Shown: in pieces, positions 21,073 to 29,871 of the stretch
How positions within the stretch are numbered: position 1 is the first letter of the stretch
How the letters are laid out: each line of letters begins with the position of its first letter
DNA from: Rebecca billardiae RCC1528
Taxonomy: Eukaryota > Haptophyta
Assembly: GCA_965240325.2 (NCBI GenBank)
Contig: OZ251227.1
Span: 2,294,001 to 2,358,000 of the forward strand
Length of the DNA stretch: 64,000 nt
Reading direction: 5' to 3'
Notes under the pieces: generated by a model
The model's database searches: none
What the model was told of the DNA's origin: nothing
What the model saw: only the letters and a program-made list of their open reading frames with translations
Program-made: the position numbers and the translations under genes

Positions 21073-21944
21073 ATGGCCTCCGATTCGCAAGCCGCCTCGA
21101 GCTATGTCTCGCTCGTCGGAAGCGAGGCGCCTGCGGCGAGCTCATCCGCCAGGCTCAGCTCGGCCTCGCGCGACGACGCGCGCGAGGAGGTGCCCAAAGT
21201 CGCCGTCCTTCCATCAGGCGAGATGGTGTACCTCTCCAAGGACAACCCGTACGCGCGCACGTACGTGGAGCACGCCGACACGCGGGATCTGGACCCGAGC
21301 GAGCGGCCCGACGAGGACTCGGCGTCGGTCCCGGTGCCCGAGCCGCTGCTGGCCAGCTTCCAGCAGCCGCTCATCCTCGAGCGCATGGGGCGCATAGTCC
21401 GACTGCTGGCCATGTTCGACCTGGTGCGTGCGCGCCCCCCGGCTGCTGCAGCCCGGCCGCGTCGCCGGCTGCATGCGAGCCCCCCCGCGTGCGTGCGCGC
21501 CTTGGCGTCCGCCCCTCGCCTTCACCCCCTGTCGCGCCGGCCCCGCACATGCGCGGCGCGCGCGCGCAGATCCTCTCGCTGATGAACGTGCTGGCGCAGC
21601 TGTGGCCGGCGGCCATCACGGCCATCATGGCGTACTGTGGCTACGTGGGGGCGCGCATGTTCCGTCGCGATCTGACGCGCGTGTACCTCGTCTACCTCGT
21701 CTTCATCGCCATCGTGCGCATCTCCGTCACCGTGCACCTCTCGGTCGTGAGCTCGCACCACGAGTCGGGCGAGGAGGAGTTTGTCGCGCCGGCGGCGCAG
21801 GTCTTCCTGGTGGTCTCGTCGGTGCTGCAGATCGTGATCGCGCACTTCGTGTGGAAGTTCTACTCGCTGCTGCCCACGACGGAGGAGGAGTCGCGCTTCG
21901 TGCAGTACATCGCCGAGAACCAGGCGGGGCGCGGGCTGTTGTGA
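21073..21944 (+). CDS. Predicted four-span membrane protein
   Basis: Model: join(21073..21423, 21570..21944), 241 residues; the 146 bp GT-AG intron is phase 0 (donor GTGCGTG, acceptor CGCGCAG). The soluble N-terminal part (1-100) is acidic and Ser-rich and holds a compact segment (KVAVLPSGEMVYLSKDNPY). From about residue 103 there are four hydrophobic stretches, the first continuous across the splice junction (RIVRLLAMFDL|ILSLMNVLAQLW), then AAITAIMAYCGYVGARMF, VYLVYLVFIAIVRISVTVHL and QVFLVVSSVLQIVIAHFVW, ending in an acidic tail. The family is not recognised; topology resembles tetraspan proteins but no tetraspanin Cys motif is present. Confidence 0.7.
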
Positions 21945-22519
21945 AGCGGGTGCGGCCTGGTGTCCCCGGTGTGATGGGCTGTCGCGGTCGGCGGCACGCA
22001 CGGTGTCCGCGGCGCGGGCCGCTTGCGACGACTTTCAAGTTCGACCTAGGGCGAGGCTCTTCGGAAGGCATGGCTGTGGCGATGGAAGGGGAGTGTGTCG
22101 ACCCGCAAACGCCGGGCGGTTGGTTTGACTCGCCTCATGGACTTGGACCCGTAAGCTTACGACACAGGGCCCCACCCGCGGCGTTACCGGGCTGCCGGGG
22201 CAGCTGGCCGCAGCTGCCAGCTGGCGCCATGCCCGCGGGCGGGCTGGGCAGCACTTAGTAGCATCATTGTCGAATATATACACGACAGTCGACAGCACTC
22301 ATGCTGAGGCATGATGATTGATATGTTGACGATCGAAATTCGAATAATCATCATCATCGATCATCGCCGACCGCCGGCCGCCCGGCCGCGCGGCCCACAC
22401 CGAGTGACGCCGCCCGCCCGGACCGGCGGACCCAGGCCGCCTGGCCCTGCCGCCCCTGCCCCTGGGCGCCTGGCCCGCGTCACCGCCCGGCGCGCCATCA
22501 CTGCGTATGGTCCGAGCGA
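21945..22519. other. Region between convergent 3' ends
   Basis: 575 bp between two convergent genes. No coding frame is convincing. An AT-rich strip with repeated ATCATC/GATGAT is found at 22260-22365. Confidence 0.4.
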
Positions 22520-24073
22520 TCACCCCGTGAGTGCTGCGCCTGGGGCCGGCTCCAGGGGCAGCACGCCCACATCCGCAGAGGCCCCACGCGTCGGCGTCGT
22601 CGGGGCGTGGGCGGCAGCGCTCTCGCGCGCGCGCTTGATCGAGTGCTCGAACGCGAGCAGAGCGAGCGCGCTCAGCAGCGCGACGGCCGCGCCGGCGAAG
22701 AGCGCGCTTCTGCCGAAGAAGTCGAGCAGCAGCACGTCGGCGTGTGCGCACGGGCGCGGGCCGCTCGCGCTGATCCACGCGCCGCCGCGCCCACCGCCCG
22801 GCGGCGCGTCCACGGCGCGCGCGCGCGCCCTCTCGAGCGCGTGCAGTGCCAGCACGTTGGCCACCATCTGCAGCACATCGTTCAGCAGGGAGGGCAGCGT
22901 GGCCGTGCCGCGCTCGGAGGCGGCGGCGATCAGCCGGTCGAAGAAGACGCAGCCGATGGGCATGTACGACATGAAGCCGCCCGCGCCGACGAGCGAGAGC
23001 CACGCGTACCCTCTCAGCCAGCCGCGCGAGAAGCCGACTGTGCTCACGCCGACGAGCGCGCCGCCCGCCGCCGCGAGGCCGAGGATGGCGCGGACGGCGG
23101 TCGTGTGCAAGCGCACGCGGCCAATCGACGCGATGAGCGTGAGCACGAGCGCGGCGCTGCCGAGCTCGGACGCGGCGTACGAGGCCGTCGCGTCGCACAC
23201 GCCCACCGCCTTCATCAGCTCGGGCAGGTACGCGTCCCGCACGCCGCGCAGCGTGCCGCACAGCGTGTACGCAGCTGCAAGGAAACACAGGCCTGCGCTG
23301 TGCCGTCGGAAGAGCGCCGCGCCCGCGGCGCGCACAGAGGCGACGTGCGTGCGCGCGCCCCGCGAGAGCTGGTCGAGCGCGGAGGGCGGCGGCTGCGCGC
23401 CGAGCGCGAGCGCGCCACACGTGCCACCCGCCAGCCCGAGCGCGGTACACACGAGCACCATCTCGCGCTCGGCCAGGCCGTGCGCGAGCATCGACGTTCC
23501 GATGGCGCGAACGACGCCGGCAAAGCCGACCCACGAGGTGCTGACGGCGGCCATGATGGGCTCGGCGAGCACGCGGCCTTCGACCGCGCGCATGACGAGC
23601 GTCCAGGATGGCGCGAGGAACGCCGTCATCACGCCCGTGCCCACCACGCCAGCGGCCGCCGGCCCCACGCCCAGCGCAATGCTCGCCAGGCCCGCCCCCC
23701 ACAACACCGCGAGGAGCGCTGAGCCCAGGCGCGCGCGGGACAGCTTGGGCGAGAGGAGCAGCGCGGGGCCTTTGCCCACCAGATACCCGAGCGGCTGCGC
23801 CACCGCGAGCGCGGACTTGAAGCTCATGCCCCGGAAGCTCTCCCCCTTCCACTCGGCCGCGAACATCGCGTACTTGATGAAGTAAATGCTCGCGTAGTAG
23901 AGGAAGGCACTGAGCGTGACGCCCAGCGCGGTGCGACGATCGCGCGCGCGGGCAGATGCCGGCAGAAGCGAGATGTCGTTCTCCTCTGCCCGCGCGAAAT
24001 GCTTCTCATGCCGACCATCGTCGAGCTCGAAGCTATCTACGACCGGCGGCAATGCCGTGCTCGCGTCCGCCAT
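22520..24073 (-). CDS. DUF5690-like major-facilitator membrane protein
   Basis: 517 residues from the ATG at 24073 (MADASTALPP...); the longer reading starts at a TTG. About 11-12 hydrophobic spans are visible between residues 50 and 490. The first pair, containing FLYYASIYFIKYAMFAAEW and then MSFKSALAVAQPLGYLVGK, matches the start of the DUF5690 group of MFS-like transporters, where a Y-K..L..AQ.LGY..SK pattern is typical. The substrate is unknown. It has an acidic, Ser-containing N-terminus and a soluble C-terminal tail. The gene lies 89 bp from a divergent glycosyltransferase-like gene, which hints at shared expression only. Confidence 0.72.
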   Translation of the reverse strand: MADASTALPPVVDSFELDDGRHEKHFARAEENDISLLPASARARDRRTALGVTLSAFLYYASIYFIKYAMFAAEWKGESFRGMSFKSALAVAQPLGYLVGKGPALLLSPKLSRARLGSALLAVLWGAGLASIALGVGPAAAGVVGTGVMTAFLAPSWTLVMRAVEGRVLAEPIMAAVSTSWVGFAGVVRAIGTSMLAHGLAEREMVLVCTALGLAGGTCGALALGAQPPPSALDQLSRGARTHVASVRAAGAALFRRHSAGLCFLAAAYTLCGTLRGVRDAYLPELMKAVGVCDATASYAASELGSAALVLTLIASIGRVRLHTTAVRAILGLAAAGGALVGVSTVGFSRGWLRGYAWLSLVGAGGFMSYMPIGCVFFDRLIAAASERGTATLPSLLNDVLQMVANVLALHALERARARAVDAPPGGGRGGAWISASGPRPCAHADVLLLDFFGRSALFAGAAVALLSALALLAFEHSIKRARESAAAHAPTTPTRGASADVGVLPLEPAPGAALTG

Positions 24074-24162
24074 GCATGGCCGAAGCGGCGTGCTGTGATT
24101 CGTTACAGTATTGGGTTGCGCCGCACGAAATCTGAACACAAAGTCCGACGGCAATCCCCACG
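24074..24162. promoter_or_regulatory. Very short divergent spacer, transporter / glycosyltransferase-like gene
   Basis: Only 89 bp separate the start codons at 24073 (-) and 24163 (+), so the 5' leaders must be very short or overlap. The sequence TTCGTTACAGTATTGGG (24101-24117) is AT-richer than the flanks. Confidence 0.35.
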
Positions 24163-25413
24163 ATGTCGAACCGGTCGTCGCGCCCCGCGCCCACCATCGC
24201 CGCTGTCATCCCGGGCGAGCTTCGCGTGGCGGACGATGGACACCTGGGTCTCATCCGCAGACAACTCAACGGCACGGACGCGTACGTGGTTACTTACGAG
24301 CGGTGCGTGAGTGTCGCGCTCGCGCTCGCGCCGGCGAGCAGCGTGGCCCTCGTGACTGACGAGCGATTGCGCACGGGCGTGCTGGCGGGCATGCCGGGCA
24401 ACCTGCTGCAGTGGTACTGCCTTGCGCTCGCGCTCGCACTGTGGGACCTCCGCGGGTACGACTACATCCTGCGATGGCGCACCGACGTGATGGGCGCGCT
24501 CCCGCTGAAGGCGGTGCCGAGCTTCTTCGAGGCAGCGTACCTGCGCGGTCAGCACGTGGACGCCTGGCTCGAGGGCGGCGACAGCTCGGGTGTGGTCGCA
24601 GCCGTGACGGACCGGGTGAGCCTTGCGCGCGCGCCTGCCTTCTACGCGGCCTACTCGACGATCTTCGAGGCGAGCTGTGCGGCGTACCGCGCACACCCGC
24701 AGAGCGGCGTACAGAGCGGCCTGGGCAGGGCCGAGGAGGAGGGCGTCCCCGCCACGCCGCGCCGTGCCCTCGCACGCGGCGCCGTCAATGGCGGCTGCGG
24801 GAGCACAGCCGCCGCCGCGGGTTCGAGCTGGGTGGCGCCCGACGCCGTGCGCCGGTACGCGGCCCAGCTGGGCGCGCGGCCGCGGTGCGTCGGTGGGAAC
24901 CACATCCGGTGCGGCTGTCGCTTCTCTGGCGTGGCCGGCTGCCCGTGGCGCACGCGCGCGCAGGCGCACGAGTTCGCGTCCGAGGCGGCGCACACGTTCC
25001 ACCTGGCCGCGCGCAACCTCACGTGCGTGTCGCTGCGCCGGCCCGGCGTCTTTGTCCAACTGCGCCCGAAGCGCACGCGCGAGCACTGGGGGTGGCAGAA
25101 GGGGCCGTGCTACGACTACGCGCGCGCGCTCGGCGGCTCAGCGGCACGCGCCGATGAGAGGGGCGCCGAGCGCCTTGCCGACATGGCGCCGGGAGCGACG
25201 GCGGTCAGAGCGGATGGCGCGAAGGCCGGCTCCGGTGGCGAAGGCACCGCACGCGCGGCGGCGCCGCCTGCCCGAGGCATCGGCACGCTTCCGCGCTGTG
25301 CTGCATCGCACGGAGCGGGCAATGAGAGCGATGCCGCCAGCGGGCCGCTGCCCGAGCTCCTCGTGCTCTCGGGCCCGGTCACCCGCTGTGAGAATCCCGT
25401 AGCGGCACGATGA
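24163..25413 (+). CDS. Glycosyltransferase-like protein (WavE-type motif)
   Basis: 416 residues, single exon, ATG at 24163. The N-terminal half has an alternating strand/helix pattern (TIAAVIPGELRV; SSVALVTDERLR) and the motif YDYILRWRTDVMG near residue 98. That motif resembles the D-Y-x-x-R-x-R-x-D metal/nucleotide-sugar site of WavE-like and related glycosyltransferases that read a partner's coordinates as R-x-D. The middle has several Cys residues (CVGGNHIRCGCRFSGVAGC), perhaps disulfide-bonded in the Golgi, although no signal anchor is obvious. The last 90 residues are low-complexity Ala/Gly/Arg-rich. The reaction is not assignable; the family call rests on one motif. Confidence 0.55.
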   Translation: MSNRSSRPAPTIAAVIPGELRVADDGHLGLIRRQLNGTDAYVVTYERCVSVALALAPASSVALVTDERLRTGVLAGMPGNLLQWYCLALALALWDLRGYDYILRWRTDVMGALPLKAVPSFFEAAYLRGQHVDAWLEGGDSSGVVAAVTDRVSLARAPAFYAAYSTIFEASCAAYRAHPQSGVQSGLGRAEEEGVPATPRRALARGAVNGGCGSTAAAAGSSWVAPDAVRRYAAQLGARPRCVGGNHIRCGCRFSGVAGCPWRTRAQAHEFASEAAHTFHLAARNLTCVSLRRPGVFVQLRPKRTREHWGWQKGPCYDYARALGGSAARADERGAERLADMAPGATAVRADGAKAGSGGEGTARAAAPPARGIGTLPRCAASHGAGNESDAASGPLPELLVLSGPVTRCENPVAAR

Positions 25414-25605
25414 TATCATGACGTGCTCAGTCGCACACATGCTAGCTCAATCGCACACACTGTCGGGCACACACTACGGAGTATTAGTGGCCGACTCTAG
25501 CTTGGGTTGGGTGCGGGGGGCCGGGGCGAGAACGCGCTCGCAGCGCAGCCGATCGACCTAGACGACATCAGGACACTCAACGCCTGCTTGTCCACGTTGC
25601 GACTG
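25414..25605. other. Spacer before solo repeat
   Basis: No gene is seen. The strip is the 3' flank of the glycosyltransferase-like gene and reaches the edge of the solo copy of the retroelement terminal repeat. Confidence 0.3.
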
Positions 25606-26340
25606 CGGGGCGCAGCGGTGGGGCTGACGACGCGCGCGCGTGTGCACGTCTGAGAGTGACCACGGAGTGCGCGCTGCAATGACTTGCCCGTCTGCAGCAC
25701 CACGCCCCGCGCTGTGAGTGAGAGTGTGGCCCGCGCCCAAGCGAGAACGCGGGCCGGGCTGGCACTCCGCCGACCTCGCTGGCCGCCGACCAGCCCGCGG
25801 CCGCCTGCTGCAGCTCGTGGAACACGCAGTCGCGCGCTCGCGCGTGGTGGGCGGACCTGCGCGTATGCGCCCGCCGGGCTTGCCGCTTCATCCGCTGGCA
25901 CCGCAGGCGAGCCGCTCGTCGCATGCAGTGCAGGTCGAGCCCTCCGTCCGTCGGACCCGGGACGTCGAGGCCGCGCGAGGTTGCTCCGACGCTCGTATTT
26001 CCACTGATGCAAGATGATGCCCGCGTGCCAATATCAGCGCGCCCTTTCGCTCGTGAGATGTCTAGCGAGAAAGCGACGGTTCGTGCGAATGTCAAGTGTG
26101 AACTCGCGACACGACGAATAATGGGCCGATGCGATTCGCGCGAATGCGAGTACGCAAAGAGCCGAACGACGAGCGGTTTTTGTCCTATCGAGCGCATAAG
26201 TGAGTACGCGAATTGCGCTTATGTGACCCGATGGGTGGCTCGCTGGTCAGCCCGGGCGTCATCAAAAAAAGGCCCGCGAGTAGTGCGACGGGCTGGTCCC
26301 CAGCGTGAAGTCGTGCCTTTGTTCTCGTGGGTTTCCAGGA
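25606..26340 (-). repeat. Solo copy of the retroelement terminal repeat
   Basis: Read on the minus strand, this stretch matches the two long direct repeats at 34881 and 40641. It starts with CTGGAAACCCACGAGAAC at its 26340 end, passes through the shared GCTCGATAGGACAAAAACCGC block and ends near 25606 with CGCTGCGCCCC. It lacks the ~150-260 bp Arg-coding-like segment around the GTCTCGTTCGGTCGCGCGACG block and the last ~115 bp of the longer copies. It is more diverged than they are from each other, and no reverse transcriptase ORF adjoins it. Confidence 0.8.
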
Positions 26341-26449
26341 TTTCTGAGCAGACTAAGCTCGAAACGGCGCAATATTCTTGAACCAAGTAGTGTGTCAGAA
26401 GCGGGTCATTCATTTGAAACCAGTTTTGAGGGTAGTGGCAATATTGTTG

Positions 26450-26500
26450 ACACACACACACACTGACACATAACACACACACACACACTATATATATATG
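26450..26500. repeat. CA/TA microsatellite
   Basis: Two blocks of (CA)n around 26450-26463 and 26473-26489 run into (TA)n at 26489-26500. Confidence 0.9.
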
Positions 26501-26678
26501 GATATGGCTCTGGCTCCGGTTGACCCCTGCCAGTCCGGTCATAGAAACCGGGCGTACCGAAAATGATCTTCGCATTCCTGCGGCCGAATGAACGCCCGAA
26601 GTGTCCCACAGGGCTCCAAGTAGGGTTACTATGGATGGCCAATAAGTGCCCAGGGTGTGAAACTCAGTTTGTGACTAC

Positions 26679-26820
26679 TTCAGACTCTATTTTTCATAGC
26701 TATTTACCCAGTCCGGTGACATATTTCCAATAGCTACGGGTGCATCCGGATCGCTCCCGGACCGTGTTCTGACCAGAGTCTGAAATGGGTAAATACATAG
26801 TAAAAATAGAGTCATCTGAA
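26679..26820. repeat. Small foldback, MITE-like
   Basis: A left arm at 26679-26710 (TTCAGACTCTATTTTTCATA...TTTACCCA) is the imperfect reverse complement of 26786-26820 (TGGGTAAATACATAGTAAAA...TCTGAA), enclosing 75 bp. The AT-rich hairpin is unlike its surroundings. It resembles a miniature inverted-repeat element, but target duplications were not identified. Confidence 0.55.
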
Positions 26821-27284
26821 CTATCTAGAGGAAGTGCTTGTCGTTGGCCCAATATATATATATATATCGCTCTGAAGTCATCATCTATAGGCATCCATTG
26901 AGGTCCTCCTGTGCAGTTTTCACGAGTGACTTCATGAAGGAGCTCAGAAGTCTCATCCGACATCCGAGTGCCCGTCAATCTGGCAGGGGTCAACTCGAAG
27001 CCAGAGCCGTATATGTTAGGCGGCGGCCGATGAGGCGCGTGTACAGCTAACCAGCAGCTATAAATACCGTACTGCGTACCGGGCACCGCCGGCGCTCGTA
27101 CGTACCGGACTCTGACTCGTGACGACGTCATCGTCGTGCCGAATTCAGTGCAGCGGCCACAGCCGACCTCAGCGACGCCTTGCGGCTGTGCGTCGGTCGG
27201 CAGTAGAACGGCGAGTCGCAAGCACGGCTCCCCGCGGCCTATGGTGCCCATGCTCGATGGGCTTACGCACAGCGGGCCGTCGTC

Positions 27285-29408
27285 TCACAGCATCGTCGCA
27301 TGTGCTGCCGGCGCGCCGCCCGCACTCGCCGGCGCGCGCCGGCGCGCGCGTGACCACGTTGCAGTGAGCGCTGCCAGCACGGCGCCGGCCGGTCCAAGCG
27401 GCGCGGCGCCGCTGCCGCGCGCAGCCGCACGCGCGGCCCCGAGCACGACCAGCGCGCCAAATAGCAGCGCGGCAGCGCCCAGCGCCGCGCCGCGCGCGCC
27501 CCCCGCGCGCAGCCCAGGCCCCGGCGCGCCCAGCTCTGCGCGCCGCCGCTGCTCCGCCTCCTGCAGCCAAGTGATGCGGTCGAGCTGTCTGCACAGCGCG
27601 CGTGCGCGGCGGGGCGGACGCAGGGGAGGGCGAGGGGGGCAGGGCGACAAGGTGGGTGAGGCCCGGCGCGCGCCGCACGCGCACGCGCGCCCGGCGCGCG
27701 CGCTCGCGCACTTGTAGATGGCGTTCTTCTTCACCATGACGCCGCAGCAGCGCGGCGGGTCCATGCCATCCTCGCCCGGGCACACGGCGCCGCAGCACTC
27801 TCCCTCCTGCCGCCTGCTCGACTTCTCGTTGAGGCCCTCGCACGCGCGGCTGCAGCCGACGTGGGTGAGGTTGTGGTGCGCGCGCGGGTTCGACGCGTAC
27901 TTGTCGTCGCAGCTGCACACGCCCTGCTGCACCGAGAAGTAACGAAACGCGGCGCACGCGCGCGAGCACTCCTCGGTCGTGAAGCCGTCGCCCATGCGCA
28001 CGCGCAGGTCGGGGTGCGACTTGTCGTCCTTGAAGCAGCCGACGAAGGCGACGTGGCGCTGGTGGCGGTGCGAGCTGCGCGCGGCGGAGCGCGCGTCGCG
28101 TTCTCTCTTCTCGCGCCGCTCGCGCTCTCGCCGCTCCGCTCGCGTCTCCTTGTGCCCACCGTCGTCGTCGCCACCGTTGTTGTCGTCGTCGTCGCCGCCA
28201 CCGTTGTCGTCGTCGCCGTCGTCGTCGTCGCCGTCGTCATCGCCGTCGTCGTCGTCACCGTCGTCGCCCTCGTTCCCCCCACTCGGCTCGTCGTCGTGCC
28301 TGCGCCGCCGCCTGTCGCGCCGCGAGTGCCTCCCGCCCTCCTCCCGATGCCCGGCCGTCACCGCCGGCCCCGACGCGCCCTCTGCGCGCGCGACCACGTT
28401 CTCGCAGCCTGGCGCGGTGTAGTCGATCGGTGCGTGCACGTTGCCCTTCTCGTCCTTGCACCCGGCGCGGAGCGCGAGCGTGCACGAGTACGGGCAGAGC
28501 TTGCGCACGATGTTCCAGCCCATCGTGTGCTCGATGCAGTGGCTCGTCGACTGCGCGCACGTGTACCCGCGCGAGAGCCGCGTGAACTTGTCGTTCTTGT
28601 CCATGCAAGCCTCGTCGAGCGGCGGCGGCGCGGGCGGCGGCGACGGCGGCAGGTGCAAGTACTGAAACGCGGCGAGGCGGTCCTCGGCGCCGCAGAGCCG
28701 GCTGGGCTGGAGGAACTCCTCGCCCGCGCACGCCGGGCCGCACTCCCCGTCCGACACCCGCCGGTGCGAGCCGCGCCCAAGCGCGTCCAGCTCGAGGCCG
28801 CACAGGCAGCGGCCGCCGTCGGTGAGCGCCATGCCGCCCTCGTTCCGCCCCGCCGGGCCGCACGCGTCCAGGCAGCTCTGCGTGGTGTGCGGCGCGTCGC
28901 CGCCGGCGTCTGCGGCGGCGTCGTACGCACGGGACCGGCTCGAGTCCTTGAAGCAGCCGACGTAGTCGAGCGTGACCTCAGGGATGGGCACGTACGGCGG
29001 CGGCGACAGCGGCGCCGGCGGCGGCTTTGGCAGCGGCTGCCGCACGCCGATCGCGTAGATATTGAAGGAGGGGTAGTCCTCGTTGGGGTGGTCGATGGCC
29101 CACTTATACTCGGCCTCCGTGCACGACACGCACGTGCCGAAGATCCCGCCGTACGCGAAGTACTCCGCCGCGTTCAGCGCCTCGAGCCGCGCGATCGTGC
29201 TGCGGCACGACATCGGGTCGCGCACGTACCGGCCGACGAGGCGGCGGCCGCACGCGAGGCCGCGCGCGACGATGTTGTCGCTCATCGACGGCTCGTCCGG
29301 CTCATCCGCCGCGCACGCGGCCAGCGCCGCGAGCACCACCGCCAGAGACCGCCGGCCGCGCGCGCCGCGTGCGCGCGCGCGCATCTCGGCGGATGCAAAA
29401 GAGGGCAT
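27285..29408 (-). CDS. Secreted or type-I membrane protein with two WSC domains and a ShK-like domain
   Basis: Model: complement(join(27285..27588, 27712..29408)), 666 residues. Start at the ATG at 29408 with a signal peptide (RRSLAVVLAALAACAA). Order: small Cys-containing domain (45-125); short Pro-rich linker; WSC domain 1 (148-252, opening YVGCFKDSS); ShK-like six-Cys domain (267-318: ACMDKNDKF ... CPYSCTLALRAGC); Asp/Gly/Asn tract (379-418); charged helix (419-447); WSC domain 2 (454-566, opening FVGCFKDDK); C-terminal membrane span near residue 610. WSC domains bind glycans and act as wall sensors in fungi, so cell-surface carbohydrate binding is likely. The 123 bp intron is a multiple of three without a stop, so retention would add 41 Cys/Arg-rich residues. 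The splice choice is supported by the return of helical sequence (KQLDRITWLQEAEQRRR). Confidence 0.8.
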   Translation of the reverse strand: MPSFASAEMRARARGARGRRSLAVVLAALAACAADEPDEPSMSDNIVARGLACGRRLVGRYVRDPMSCRSTIARLEALNAAEYFAYGGIFGTCVSCTEAEYKWAIDHPNEDYPSFNIYAIGVRQPLPKPPPAPLSPPPYVPIPEVTLDYVGCFKDSSRSRAYDAAADAGGDAPHTTQSCLDACGPAGRNEGGMALTDGGRCLCGLELDALGRGSHRRVSDGECGPACAGEEFLQPSRLCGAEDRLAAFQYLHLPPSPPPAPPPLDEACMDKNDKFTRLSRGYTCAQSTSHCIEHTMGWNIVRKLCPYSCTLALRAGCKDEKGNVHAPIDYTAPGCENVVARAEGASGPAVTAGHREEGGRHSRRDRRRRRHDDEPSGGNEGDDGDDDDGDDDGDDDDGDDDNGGGDDDDNNGGDDDGGHKETRAERRERERREKRERDARSAARSSHRHQRHVAFVGCFKDDKSHPDLRVRMGDGFTTEECSRACAAFRYFSVQQGVCSCDDKYASNPRAHHNLTHVGCSRACEGLNEKSSRRQEGECCGAVCPGEDGMDPPRCCGVMVKKNAIYKCASARAGRACACGARRASPTLSPCPPRPPLRPPRRARALCRQLDRITWLQEAEQRRRAELGAPGPGLRAGGARGAALGAAALLFGALVVLGAARAAARGSGAAPLGPAGAVLAALTATWSRARRRAPASAGGAPAAHATML

Positions 29409-29871
29409 CACGCCCGCCGCCTCCGTGCTCCGCAGCCGAGGGCACCGCTTTGACCTGAGATGGCCCGTTGGCGCCCAAGAGTGAACAGTCGCGGGGCCGA
29501 CGCGGGGACGACCTTGAATGGTTGAATGGGCGCGTTTTCCCCGCATGGCTAATAATCCCGGATCTCGATCACCCACGAGCGGGATCTGAGCAATACCAAG
29601 TTCCCACAACATTACCCGCTGCATATATCATCATAACAACAGGCTTGACCCTGCATTGGGCGTTGGCGTTGGGAGCCTTTGATTCTGGGATCAGCGGCTC
29701 TACTCTAGCACAGCTGCTGGTGCACACGATCGCAGTCAAGCTGCGGTGGCCGATGCGCGCTCGCGCTCGCCCGCGATCACGATGGCCCATGAGGCTCGCG
29801 CGCATGTGTGCTCGGCGTGGCGGCGGGTGGCGCAGAGGCCAGTCGCCTGTGTGGGCGCCGCGAGCGTCGCG
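29409..29871. other. Spacer between WSC gene and F-x-P repeat gene
   Basis: 463 bp between the start of one minus-strand gene and the stop of the next. No gene is seen. The middle (29500-29720) is less GC-rich and probably contains the WSC gene promoter. Confidence 0.35.

Noticed and set aside
25606-26340. Solo repeat as a protein-coding gene
   Set aside because: The frames are shared with the terminal repeats only because the DNA is shared; no start, domain or conserved codon pattern.
27060-27067. TATAAATA on the plus strand as a promoter
   Set aside because: No plus-strand gene follows; the next gene is on the minus strand and ends at 27285.
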